From Acidobacteriota bacterium (GTDB lineage Bacteria > Acidobacteriota > Terriglobia > UBA7540): a DNA stretch of 64,000 nucleotides. The notes beneath the pieces are model-generated. The model saw only the letters and a program-made list of their open reading frames with translations. It had not been told where the DNA came from and did no database searches. This document shows positions 41,419 to 49,907 of this stretch, piece by piece (the first letter of the stretch is position 1; the number at the start of each line of letters is the position of its first letter). The stretch lies in NCBI GenBank assembly GCA_902812465.1, contig CADDZE010000008.1, positions 1 through 64,000 on the forward strand, written 5' to 3'. Position numbers and translations under genes: made by a program.

Positions 41419-42898
41419 GGACTGTGCCTTGACCATTGTACGCCCCGCCCGCCGCTGCCTTGTAAGCAGGCGGCACACCCCTCGACGCAGCGGCTGTTGG
41501 AGGGCGGGGTGGCGTCTCGGGTTAGTCCTGTTGGCTGCCACGCCCTCGCTCTTGCCGGCGCAGGCACCGCAGGAGCGCCATGTGGTCGTCATCTCCGTGG
41601 ACGGCATGGGTTCGAGCTATTACGTCACGCCGCCGCCAGGACTTCGCATTCCGAACCTGCGAAGTCTGATGCAGGCGGGTAGCTATGCGGAGGCGGTCGA
41701 GGGTGTCTATCCCACGGTCACCTACCCCTCCCACACCACACTCATCACCGGACGCCGGCCTGCGGAACACGGCATCTACACCAACCTTGCCTCCCGCGAA
41801 CCCGGGCAACATGCAGGCGACTGGTTCTGGTTCGCCCAGGCGATCAAGGTGCCGACGCTGTGGGACGAGGCACGCGAGCACCATCTCACGACGGCCGCCA
41901 TCGCCTGGCCGGTCAGCGTGGGAGCCCCGATTGACTGGAATGTGCCCGAGATCTGGGATCCGTCGAAGCCGCCGGGCCTTGACATGATGTACCTGGCGAA
42001 GTTCATGAATCCCCTGGTGGGAGCCGAGCTGCTAGGAGCGCTGGGGCTGCCTGCGCCGGGCGCCGATCCGGACACGCTCAAGGCGCGCCTCGCCATCTAC
42101 CTGATCAAGGAACATCAACCCAACCTGACGCTGATTCACTTGGTCGATCTCGACGAGACCGAGCATGAGCACGGGCCCGGCAGTCCGCAGGCCCTCGCCA
42201 CCCTGGCGCACGTGGACAACCTGATCGGCCAGGTGGTGGAGGCGGTGAAGCAGGCCGGACTCGAAAGCTCAACCGATGTCTTCGTCGTATCGGACCACGG
42301 CTTTCTCCCCGTCCGCCGCCTCCTGCACCCTAACGTGCTTCTGGTTAACGCCGGCTTGCTAACCGCAGATCCCCAGGGGCACATCACGGGCGGCAAGGTC
42401 ATGACGGTGGCGAATGGAGGCTCCTTCTTCATCTACTGGCCGGCGAAGCAGAACCGCCAAGCCGAAATCCTGAGCGCCCTGAAACCCCTTCTCGACGCCG
42501 GGCTGGCCTGGGCCGTGCTGGATCAGCAGGCTTTGAAAGAGTTGGGCGGCGATCCGGACGCCAGGCTGGCTTGGGAGGCACCCGAAGGCACGGCATTCGT
42601 TGACTCGGCCCGCGGCAACCTCATCGTGGAGCAGGAGGCCGTCACCGGCACCCACGGCTACCTGCCCTTTCGCCACGGCCTCGAATCCGCTTTTCTGGCG
42701 CACGGCCCACACATCCAGGCTGGCGTGAACCTTCACCGCATTCCCATGACGCGCATCGCGCCCACCATCCTCCAGGCCATGGGCGTCGACGATCCGCAAT
42801 TCGGAGATGACCCGCCGCTTCGGGAGGTGCTGGTCAGGCGCGGGCGCCTTCCGCGAGCTCCGGGCCGGGTTCGACCGCGACGGGCAGCGTCCCCCTGA
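41417..42898 (+). CDS. Type I phosphodiesterase/nucleotide pyrophosphatase (alkaline phosphatase superfamily)
   Basis: A 493-residue exported enzyme. After an arginine-rich start, GLVLLAATPSLLPAQA is the signal peptide. HVVVISVDGMGSSYY gives the metal Asp, YPTVTYPSHTTLITGRRPAEHGIYTN the nucleophilic Thr, and HLVDLDETEHEHGPGS, VFVVSDHGFLPV and THGYLPFRHGLESAF the remaining zinc ligands. The fold fits ectonucleotide pyrophosphatases/phosphodiesterases acting in the periplasm. Start is ATG 41417 or the GTG two codons upstream. Its stop is seven bases from that of the convergent LolA-like gene. Confidence 0.87.
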   Translation: MDCALTIVRPARRCLVSRRHTPRRSGCWRAGWRLGLVLLAATPSLLPAQAPQERHVVVISVDGMGSSYYVTPPPGLRIPNLRSLMQAGSYAEAVEGVYPTVTYPSHTTLITGRRPAEHGIYTNLASREPGQHAGDWFWFAQAIKVPTLWDEAREHHLTTAAIAWPVSVGAPIDWNVPEIWDPSKPPGLDMMYLAKFMNPLVGAELLGALGLPAPGADPDTLKARLAIYLIKEHQPNLTLIHLVDLDETEHEHGPGSPQALATLAHVDNLIGQVVEAVKQAGLESSTDVFVVSDHGFLPVRRLLHPNVLLVNAGLLTADPQGHITGGKVMTVANGGSFFIYWPAKQNRQAEILSALKPLLDAGLAWAVLDQQALKELGGDPDARLAWEAPEGTAFVDSARGNLIVEQEAVTGTHGYLPFRHGLESAFLAHGPHIQAGVNLHRIPMTRIAPTILQAMGVDDPQFGDDPPLREVLVRRGRLPRAPGRVRPRRAASP

Positions 42899-42905
42899 AC
42901 GCCGG

Positions 42906-43622
42906 CTAATTCATCTTCACCCGTCTGGCGCCCGGGGCAGCCTGAATCCGAAACGTGGCCAGCGGGATGCTGTGGTTCACCCGCATGGCCGAGTAACGGG
43001 CGATGATGTAATCACCGGAAGGCTCCAAGAACTTCTGCTGAAGCGGCAACCAGGACTCCTCACCGATCCAGAGCTGCACCTTGGTGAGCTGCGCGGCGAG
43101 GTCCTTATCCTTGGGCGTGAGCTCCAGAACCGCAGCGGCTTCGTCCTCCACGGTCTCTTCGCCGGTGAGCTTCACCTGGTAATACTTCTCCAGCTCGCTC
43201 ACCGGCGTGCCAAAACCAAGGGAGAGCAGCTGTTCCACCAGGTTGCTCCGCTTTCCGATGTCGTATTCCTGGATCTCATTTACTTTGGGCAGATACACTT
43301 GCGCTGTGTTTCCCTTCAGTAGGATCTGTTTCGGATCGGGCTTCTGGAAATCGATCTTGAGCGTCGGGGTCTTGGCCTCCTTGCGGAAATAGAGCTGGCC
43401 GTACTCGGTGGAGCGGTCGTCGACCAGAACGGTGACGGTGGTATAGGCGAGGTCGGCGGAGAGGGTTTGCAGCCCCTTGGCGGTCTGGTCCAGATGCCAG
43501 GCCAGCTCTTTGAAATCCAGGGACGCCCTGCCGTTAGAACGCTGAGCGCGCGCCGAAGGCACCATACCAGCCAGCAGCGGGACGCACACCAAGCGCGTAA
43601 GCACTGAATCGGACAAGGTCAT
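42906..43622 (-). CDS. LolA-like outer membrane lipoprotein-sorting protein
   Basis: A 238-residue periplasmic product with signal peptide (VLTRLVCVPLLAGMVPSARAQ). The beta-rich body (LQTLSADLAYTTVTVLVDDRS, LYFRKEAKTPTLKIDFQKP, KQILLKGNTAQVYLPKVNEIQEYDIG, and VQLWIGEESWLPLQQKFLEPSGD) matches LolA/LolB-type half barrels that bind lipid. It lies 134 bases downstream of the M49 peptidase gene on the same strand. Role in lipoprotein or lipid transport is probable. Confidence 0.8.
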   Translation of the reverse strand: MTLSDSVLTRLVCVPLLAGMVPSARAQRSNGRASLDFKELAWHLDQTAKGLQTLSADLAYTTVTVLVDDRSTEYGQLYFRKEAKTPTLKIDFQKPDPKQILLKGNTAQVYLPKVNEIQEYDIGKRSNLVEQLLSLGFGTPVSELEKYYQVKLTGEETVEDEAAAVLELTPKDKDLAAQLTKVQLWIGEESWLPLQQKFLEPSGDYIIARYSAMRVNHSIPLATFRIQAAPGARRVKMN

Positions 43623-43756
43623 AAGGCCTCTGTTGTTTTAGATGCAAGCCACCGGCAGCGGCAGCCGAGTTGCCCTGCCAGCCGTCCGCGCTCCTGCCGC
43701 AGCGCTCTCGGGATGCCGCCAAGCGGCACCTCGAAGCCAACGTCACAGCTCCGAGT

Positions 43757-45820
43757 TCACTCGCCCGCAATCCGCGTATAGCGCAACTGCTGCTGGAGGA
43801 AGTCGCGCGGATAACTGATGGTGACGTCGTCGATCTGGTGGTGGGCGTCGTAGTGGAGTTCCAGCTCGGGGTTGATCCCCACCCAATAGGTCGGCAGGTC
43901 CAGCTTCCGGTAGCGCTCCACGACCTGGTCCCGCCACGCCGGGTTGAAATGGATACCGTAGCGGGTGATGAGCGCCTTGACGGCATCGTAGTCACCTTCC
44001 GCCTTGATGCGCATCAGCTCGGCCAGCAGCATCCCGACGCCCTGCCGCATCCTCTGGTACTCGGTGATCACCATGTAGACCTTGCCGTCGGCGCGCTGGA
44101 TGGGCTGGATGGCTCCCGTCTTGTCGCGAATGTAATTGACGATCAACTGCGTGCCCCGGCGATGGTCCTCCTCGATGGTGTCGCCCGTGGGAACCTCGCG
44201 CAACTGAACCAGGGCAGCGCGCGCTTCGGCGTCGTAGGCTGCCTTGGCCACCTCATAGTTCGGCATCGCACCCATCTCAATCAGCTTGGGATCCCAAAAG
44301 TTCCACAGCGCCATCAGGTCCGCGCGGGTCTCTTCCAGCGTGGAGTAGTATTCCTTGATGTAGTTGGCGGGCTCGTGCGTGAGCCGCGGGCTGAGCTTGC
44401 CGGACCCGTGTCCGATCACCTCGTGCATCGCCGTGAAGAGCTCCTCGGCTAGGTCGCCATACTTTCGCGCGCGCTCCATCTCCGCCTGGGAACTGGCAAA
44501 CTCCTCGGACACCTTGTGACCTTGGGCGCTGCTGAGAGCGCGCATCGAGCCGGTGAAGATGAAGCTCTTCGAGCCGTACTGGGCGTGAATCTCGGCTTCG
44601 TTCGGGAGGTTGTCGCCAATGGTGGTCACGTCGAAGTCGCCCGTCTCGATAAGGGTCTCATCGGCGTGGACCAGCGGCGGCTGCGGGTGCTCCTGCTTGT
44701 ACTGGGTGTCCCAGGGGGCGCGCTGCTCAAAGTAGGCAACATGGTCGGCAAAGCTTTTCATCAGCCGGTTCATCGGCTCGTCGACGACGGTGACGAAGCC
44801 CTGAATGGCTCCCTTGACCCCCCGCGGATCCTTGTAAACTTCGACGAAGCCATTCGAGAAATCCGGGTTCGAAGGATCGCGCACCCAGTCGATCCCGCAT
44901 TGGATCCAGTCGGCGCGCTCACCCGTCTGGTAATAGCGGATCAGGTCGTGGATCACCCGCTTCTGCGAGTCCGGCGCGTAGGGCAGCGCCCGGCTAAGAT
45001 ACTGGATGGCGAGGCCCAGCTCCCGCGCATAAAGCCCGGGCGGGACCTGCTCGCTCGATCCCGGCGGCGTGCCCGCGCGGTAGGCCTCCTCCACCAGCCT
45101 GCCGCCCTTCTTCACCAGGCGTGAGTTCAGACCATACCTTTCGGTGAACCCCTTCAGGTCCAGCAAGGTCACGCCGTGATAGAAGTTCACCGCGCTCGCT
45201 TCCAGCGGGTCCTGCCCGTTGGGCGGATTCTTCCAGGTAAGCATGGGCTGAAAGTCGGGATCGAAAATGGGCTTCTCGAGCTCACGCAACTCGCGGGCCA
45301 GCCGGCCCGGAGGGCCCAGCCGGGCCCCGTTTTGGAGCGCGCGGCTGGCCGCGGCCCTCAGCTCGGCCGGTGTGAACTCCGGCTCGAATTTGCGCGAAGT
45401 GAACGTGTTATGGTTGCCGTGGTTGCCGAAGAACAGCTTCGCGTAGTCGGTGATCTTCTTCAGCACGGCCGGGTCAATGCCTTGCGAGTGGGTGATGATC
45501 TGCTCGAGCAAATACTTTTCGCGCAGGCCATAGACCGAGTTCTGGTCATAGGCGATCGGGTTGACCGCGATGGCCGCCATGCTGAGCCAGTAAGCGCCGA
45601 TCTTGCTCGCCAGGGGGAGAGCCTTGAAGCTGTCGGCGTAAACCTGGATGAAGCCAGTCGCGCCCACGCGGTCGACCAGGCTGGGTGGTTGAACCCCGGG
45701 CTGCTGGGGTTGGGGCTGCTGGGGTTGGGGCGTCTGGCAAAAAGCTCCGCCGGCCGCCAAGCATAAGAGCAGCACCCCGACTGAGGCAGCCCAACCAGCC
45801 GGATGTTGAACGTTCCTCAT
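43757..45820 (-). CDS. M49 (dipeptidyl peptidase III-like) exported metallopeptidase
   Basis: A 687-residue product. Signal peptide GWAASVGVLLLCLAAGGAFCQ, then a Gln/Pro stretch from a short tandem repeat (QPQQPQPQQP). The catalytic H466-E-V-I-G-H471 is the HExxxH unique to M49, and E496-E-T-R-A-D501 provides the third zinc ligand, 25 residues further on, a short spacing as in Bacteroides DPP III. It should release dipeptides from peptide N termini. ATG 45820 is chosen because it begins the signal peptide. Positioned after lptE in the envelope operon. Confidence 0.85.
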   Translation of the reverse strand: MRNVQHPAGWAASVGVLLLCLAAGGAFCQTPQPQQPQPQQPGVQPPSLVDRVGATGFIQVYADSFKALPLASKIGAYWLSMAAIAVNPIAYDQNSVYGLREKYLLEQIITHSQGIDPAVLKKITDYAKLFFGNHGNHNTFTSRKFEPEFTPAELRAAASRALQNGARLGPPGRLARELRELEKPIFDPDFQPMLTWKNPPNGQDPLEASAVNFYHGVTLLDLKGFTERYGLNSRLVKKGGRLVEEAYRAGTPPGSSEQVPPGLYARELGLAIQYLSRALPYAPDSQKRVIHDLIRYYQTGERADWIQCGIDWVRDPSNPDFSNGFVEVYKDPRGVKGAIQGFVTVVDEPMNRLMKSFADHVAYFEQRAPWDTQYKQEHPQPPLVHADETLIETGDFDVTTIGDNLPNEAEIHAQYGSKSFIFTGSMRALSSAQGHKVSEEFASSQAEMERARKYGDLAEELFTAMHEVIGHGSGKLSPRLTHEPANYIKEYYSTLEETRADLMALWNFWDPKLIEMGAMPNYEVAKAAYDAEARAALVQLREVPTGDTIEEDHRRGTQLIVNYIRDKTGAIQPIQRADGKVYMVITEYQRMRQGVGMLLAELMRIKAEGDYDAVKALITRYGIHFNPAWRDQVVERYRKLDLPTYWVGINPELELHYDAHHQIDDVTISYPRDFLQQQLRYTRIAGE

Positions 45821-45960
45821 CTGTTGGGTTTTCGAAACAAGACTGACCAGCGCCCTCTCCTTGAGGTCCCTCCCATGCTTAGGCCCTCGGCCAGCAAACG
45901 CCGGGCGCTCTTCCCCAAGCTGGCACCGGCCATTATGTCGCAAATCTCCGCGTCCCAACA

Positions 45961-46512
45961 TTAGAAATTCTCCAGGATGGCCGTGACCAGAGTGCGGGCG
46001 AGGTCGCGCGCCAGGCGGTCGAGGGCGGGCTGGTCCTCGGCGAAGAGGGCGGAAGTGTTGGGACTCACTTGGTATTCCTCGCGGAAAATGTAGCTCGGAT
46101 TGGCAAAGATCGCCTTTTGGCTGTGAAGATCGACCAGCTCGACGGCGGTGGTCACCTGAATCTGCAACGTGGTAGCGCGGCCCGTAGTCAGGTCAAAGGC
46201 AACAACCCCGGACCGCACATCCTCCACCGTGCCCTTCAGCACCGCGTCAGCTTCCGCAGGATTGGCGGTGACGCGAAAGCGCGTGCGTTCGATGAACTCG
46301 CGGGTCAAGGCGGCCGCCAGGCGGTGCTCAAGCTGGTACTGATGGGTGTGGTTGACGAAGGCCGGTACGGCGATGGTCTTCACGTCGGGCGGGATGCGGT
46401 CCCCGCGTCCGGCGACGTGATATCCGCAGCCGGGAGCCAGCGCCACGCCCAGGAGGACCGCTGCCGGGCGCAGGGTGTCGAACAGCATGCTGGCGCGAGC
46501 ACGCATCCTCAT
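45961..46512 (-). CDS. lptE: LPS-assembly lipoprotein LptE
   Basis: A 183-residue lipoprotein. The signal ends in GVALAPGCGYHVAGRG, whose Cys would be lipidated and whose GCGYH is the LptE hallmark; IPPDVKTIAVPAFVNHTHQYQLEHRLAAALTREF follows as in the family. LptE plugs LptD and inserts LPS into the outer leaflet. Its ATG overlaps the stop of the Asd-like gene as ATGA, so it is co-translated with the phospholipid genes. Confidence 0.87.
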   Translation of the reverse strand: MRMRARASMLFDTLRPAAVLLGVALAPGCGYHVAGRGDRIPPDVKTIAVPAFVNHTHQYQLEHRLAAALTREFIERTRFRVTANPAEADAVLKGTVEDVRSGVVAFDLTTGRATTLQIQVTTAVELVDLHSQKAIFANPSYIFREEYQVSPNTSALFAEDQPALDRLARDLARTLVTAILENF

Positions 46513-47579
46513 GAGGCCAGGGGTAGCTTGCTGGAAGCAGCTTCGGCGATCTCCACCGCGCTGGTAGCCGCCAGCCGCAAATTGTCCACCACCGCCCAGA
46601 TCCACACGCCCGCCAGGCGGCCTGCATCGGGTAAGATCGCGTCCACCAGGATATCACTGGTTCCTGTCACCTCAGCCTGCGACGGTGCACGTTCGGAGAG
46701 GCGCGCCACCCGAATGCGGTCGCCAGCCACCGCCTGTTTCACCTTCTCCGGAGCAAGGGGCTGCGCCGTTTCGACGTAGAGGGAGACGGCCATTGAATAG
46801 AAGACCGGTGCCTGAAAGAAGCGCAAGGCTGGCACCGGGACGCGATCGCGCAGATATTGAGCCAGCTGGCCGCGAACGCGCGCCTCAGCCTCACTCAGGG
46901 CATCGCGCTGGCCGTGGCCGATCCGGGGCAGAACATTGAAGGCAATCTGCGCGCCGAAGACACCGCGAGGAATCTTCTGGAAGCTCAGCAGATTCACGGT
47001 CTGCTTCTGCAGCTCATCGATCGCCGAGGGCCCGATCTCCGACGCGGGGCTGAAGACGTGAGCGACGGCAACCTTCACCTCGTAGCGGGCGGCGATGCGC
47101 AACAGCAGGCTGCCGATGGTCATCGCCGCCGGATGGGGAGTCACGAGCACCGCAGAGCCCGCCTCGCCCGCGGCGGCACGGTAAGAAGCTGGATCCAGCA
47201 GCGGACCGGCCAGGAGGCGCTGCCTCGTCCCCGTGGCCGCTTCCCCGAGGTCGATGACCACACACGGACGGTGAACTTTCTCCGCCGCGCCACCGGTCCC
47301 CGTCTCTGGCGGCGGGCAGGCGAGAAATCGCGGCAGCCTCGGGCTGGCGAGAAAAACGAAGTCCAGCTCCGACTCCTTCACCTCCTCTTCCGCGACAATG
47401 ACTTCCGCCCGGTCGGTAAGATCGACAATGGGAAGCCCTGGGTCTTCGCCCTCCGCTTCCAAAGTGACCAGGCGGGATACAGGAAAGGCGCGCTGCTCCA
47501 GCACCTCCAGCAGCTCCTTGCCCAGCAGCGACGACGCCCCACTGATCCCGATGCGGTAACCTGCCCGTCCCACCTTCAT
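46509..47579 (-). CDS. Asd/Usg-like protein lacking the catalytic cysteine
   Basis: A 356-residue homologue of aspartate-semialdehyde dehydrogenase: IGISGASSLLGKELLEVLEQRAF is the nucleotide-binding start, VVIDLGEA follows, and HVFSPASEIGPSAIDELQKQ plus AFNVLPRIG mark the dimerisation domain. At the position of the NPNC-T active site it reads T147-P-H-P-A-A-M-T154, with no cysteine, as in the Usg-type paralogues. It cannot carry out the normal reaction. ATGA overlaps on both sides (47576-47579 and 46509-46512) embed it between pssA and lptE. A structural or regulatory role is inferred. Confidence 0.82.
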   Translation of the reverse strand: MKVGRAGYRIGISGASSLLGKELLEVLEQRAFPVSRLVTLEAEGEDPGLPIVDLTDRAEVIVAEEEVKESELDFVFLASPRLPRFLACPPPETGTGGAAEKVHRPCVVIDLGEAATGTRQRLLAGPLLDPASYRAAAGEAGSAVLVTPHPAAMTIGSLLLRIAARYEVKVAVAHVFSPASEIGPSAIDELQKQTVNLLSFQKIPRGVFGAQIAFNVLPRIGHGQRDALSEAEARVRGQLAQYLRDRVPVPALRFFQAPVFYSMAVSLYVETAQPLAPEKVKQAVAGDRIRVARLSERAPSQAEVTGTSDILVDAILPDAGRLAGVWIWAVVDNLRLAATSAVEIAEAASSKLPLAS

Positions 47580-48490
47580 GACGCAGGCACCTCCTCCCGG
47601 TGGGAGCCACCAGGGGCTGACGGCGGATGGTGGCGGAGGTGGGACACCACCCGCAGGACCGGTCCGGCTGCCGCATACATCGAAGCCAGGGCCAGCAGAA
47701 TCCACTCCGAATAGGCCCAGATCAAGTAAACCACCAGCACGATGAGGATCATGACGACAAAGGGGCGCTGGCGGCGCAGGTCAAACGTCTTGAAGGTATG
47801 ATAACGCACCGTGCTGATCATCAGGAAAGCCAAAACCCCCACCAGCACTAGCCAAAGCACGGCCAGGCGCCAGTCAATCAGCGGCGACTTTTCGAAGTGC
47901 ACCACCGCTGCAATGACCGCAGCCGCCCCCGGGATAGGCAGGCCGACGAAGTACCGGCGGTCACTGCTGGCGTGGGTGCTGCTGATATTGAAACGCGCCA
48001 GGCGCGCCGCGCCGCATACGACGAAGGCGAGGGTGACGAGATATCCCAGTGTCCGCAGGTGCTGCAGCGCCAGCGGACCCACCGCTTGGTCCACCGAGCG
48101 GACACCCCAGGCAAAGGCCAGCAACGCCGGAGCTATGCCGAAGGCAATGATGTCCGCCAGCGAATCAAACTCGCGGCCAAAGTCCGACGCCGCCTGGGTC
48201 AGGCGCGCGATGCGCCCGTCAAAGATGTCCCAAACAATGGCCAGCCCGATCGCCTTGGCCGCCACATCGAACCCTACCCAGCTGGGATCACCGCTCGACT
48301 CGGCCGCGGTAGCGCGCAGCGTGGACATGAGGGCCACGTATCCGCAAACCAGCGTCCCGCCGGTGAAGAGGCTGGGCAAGATGAAGACGCCGCGCCGCGG
48401 GCGCCGCTTGCGCTGGTAAACTGCCGCTGGCTGGGGTTCCATCATCCGGACAGCAACTCGCCCACCCGCTCTGGGCTGGGAAGCCGTCAC
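47576..48490 (-). CDS. pssA: CDP-diacylglycerol-serine O-phosphatidyltransferase
   Basis: A 304-residue multi-spanning protein of the CDP-alcohol phosphotransferase family. DGRIARLTQAASDFGREFDS followed by LAD fits DGx2ARx8Gx3Dx3D exactly. RRGVFILPSLFTGGTLVCGYVAL is the PssA opening. It makes phosphatidylserine from CDP-diacylglycerol and serine. Its start overlaps the psd stop as ATGA. The C terminus ends in a basic tail (HLRHHPPSAPGGSHREE). Confidence 0.92.
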   Translation of the reverse strand: MTASQPRAGGRVAVRMMEPQPAAVYQRKRRPRRGVFILPSLFTGGTLVCGYVALMSTLRATAAESSGDPSWVGFDVAAKAIGLAIVWDIFDGRIARLTQAASDFGREFDSLADIIAFGIAPALLAFAWGVRSVDQAVGPLALQHLRTLGYLVTLAFVVCGAARLARFNISSTHASSDRRYFVGLPIPGAAAVIAAVVHFEKSPLIDWRLAVLWLVLVGVLAFLMISTVRYHTFKTFDLRRQRPFVVMILIVLVVYLIWAYSEWILLALASMYAAAGPVLRVVSHLRHHPPSAPGGSHREEVPAS

Positions 48491-49134
48491 CGATCCGGGC
48501 CGTGGCGCGCCGTCTGGCTGCGCCGCCCGCTCGTCGCCAGAATGCTGCTCCCCGCCCTGACGCGATCCCCGGTCTTCACGCAGAGGTGAACGTCCGGCTC
48601 CAAGGCTACGTCCACCCGCGACCCAAACTTGATCAACCCTACCCGTTCGCCTCGGGCCAAAACGTCGCCGGGTCGTTTCCAGAATACGATGCGGCGTGCT
48701 AGCACGCCAGCGATTTGCTTCACTACCACCACCCCGGGTTCGCCCTCCAGCGTGAAGACGTTCTGCTCGTTTTCGAGCGAGGCAGCCTCGCTCGAGGCGA
48801 GGCGAAACGAACCGCGCCGGTAGCTCACCTGGGTGATGGTGCCCGCGATGGGTGCACGGTTCACGTGCACGTCGAGCGGCGACATGAAGATGCTGACGCG
48901 CCGCACCGGCCGGCCGTCGATCTGCTCATCAACGACCTGCACCACGCGTCCGTCCGCGGGGGAAACGATGGCTGAGGGATCCTGGGGAATGGGCCGGTCA
49001 GGGTCGCGGAAAAAATTGAGGACGAAAAGCGCAAGGAGCAGAAAAAAACTGGCGGCTCCAGGCAGGTGCAAGCCGTAAAGACCGCTGGCGATCAGGAGCA
49101 GCGGGAGACCATACCAGTATCCCTCTCGCACCAT
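48487..49134 (-). CDS. psd: Phosphatidylserine decarboxylase, short (archaeal/PSD-B related) type
   Basis: A 215-residue proenzyme. Two hydrophobic segments at residues 8-42 anchor it; SPADGRVVQVVDE, IFMSPLDVHVNRAPIAG and VGLIKFGSRVDVALEPD are family blocks, and RAGSSIL near residue 193-199 is the self-cleavage site (Gly195-Ser196) that creates the pyruvoyl group. It turns phosphatidylserine, made by the next gene, into phosphatidylethanolamine. First gene of an ATGA-linked four-gene operon. Confidence 0.92.
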   Translation of the reverse strand: MVREGYWYGLPLLLIASGLYGLHLPGAASFFLLLALFVLNFFRDPDRPIPQDPSAIVSPADGRVVQVVDEQIDGRPVRRVSIFMSPLDVHVNRAPIAGTITQVSYRRGSFRLASSEAASLENEQNVFTLEGEPGVVVVKQIAGVLARRIVFWKRPGDVLARGERVGLIKFGSRVDVALEPDVHLCVKTGDRVRAGSSILATSGRRSQTARHGPDR

Positions 49135-49282
49135 ACCTGGTTAGAATTCTGAGAATTCGCCCCGCCAGCTGCTGCAAGAACCCGCGGCGGGCTGCTTAAC
49201 AGCCTGCTGTCGCAACCCGCCAGGGCTTCTCTGTCCGGCCCTGGGGGTTCGCTCGACTGACCGGCGAGCCCAGCTGGCCTCT

Positions 49283-49507
49283 CTAGGCGCGCCCCGCGCG
49301 GCGGATGAGCCGTTCCATCTCATCCTTCGCACGCAGCTTCAGCTTCTTCAGCCGGACTTCGGCCATCTGCTCGTCATCGCTGAGGTGCCGCCGCGACGCA
49401 AGCTCTTCCAACTGGCGGCTGTAGCGGGCGTGCTCTTGGTAAAGGCGCTGGTACTCGGGATCGGTGGCCATCAACTGCTCCCGGATGGCCTCGGTGGAAG
49501 TGCTCAC
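49283..49507 (-). CDS. DUF465/YdcH-family small protein
   Basis: A 74-residue, almost wholly alpha-helical protein: TEAIREQLMATDPEYQRLYQEHARY then LKKLKLRAKDEMERLIR. The DPEYQxLxxEHxxY and LKKxKLxxKDEM pattern fits DUF465. Function is unknown; short coiled-coil proteins of this sort are widespread. About 150 bases upstream of psd. Confidence 0.8.
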   Translation of the reverse strand: MSTSTEAIREQLMATDPEYQRLYQEHARYSRQLEELASRRHLSDDEQMAEVRLKKLKLRAKDEMERLIRRAGRA

Positions 49508-49907
49508 GGCCCTGTCACCTCCCTGCAGGAATTCCGCTCTGCCCGCAGGTTAGCATAGTGCCGGAGGGAGTTCAATCTCCCCAAAAAGTGGCGGCCCGGC
49601 AAGGGCCACGACCGCACGCAGAGAGACTCGCGGAGAGCTTCCAAGGTAGCCTCGGGAAATTTCTGGACCACTCAGGCTCCGTCGGCCACGCCACGCGGCG
49701 ACCCTGGCCATCGGGCAGAGGCGTTCTCATTACGTTACGGATAGCCAGGCAGCGTAGAACCCTGATGATCACGAAGGTCTTGACACCTAGGAGTCACTTT
49801 TGATATCCGTCGAGAGCGTTTGGTAGTCAAGCAAGTATAGAAGTCGCGGACCGTTGTCCGGTGTGCCATTTGCGTCGGTGGTACGGGTCAGGAGTCGGAG
49901 GATCACC
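49508..49907. promoter_or_regulatory. Upstream region of the second TonB receptor
   Basis: No gene is seen in these 400 bases. TTGACA (49780-49785) with TATCCG 18 bp later is a possible promoter; the -10 is poor. GGAGGA directly before the receptor ATG is a strong ribosome binding site. Confidence 0.35.

Noticed and set aside
45700-45730. Tandem CTGGGGTTGGGG repeat as a possible mobile or regulatory repeat
   Set aside because: It encodes the Gln/Pro stretch after the signal peptide of the M49 peptidase and is a simple coding microsatellite.
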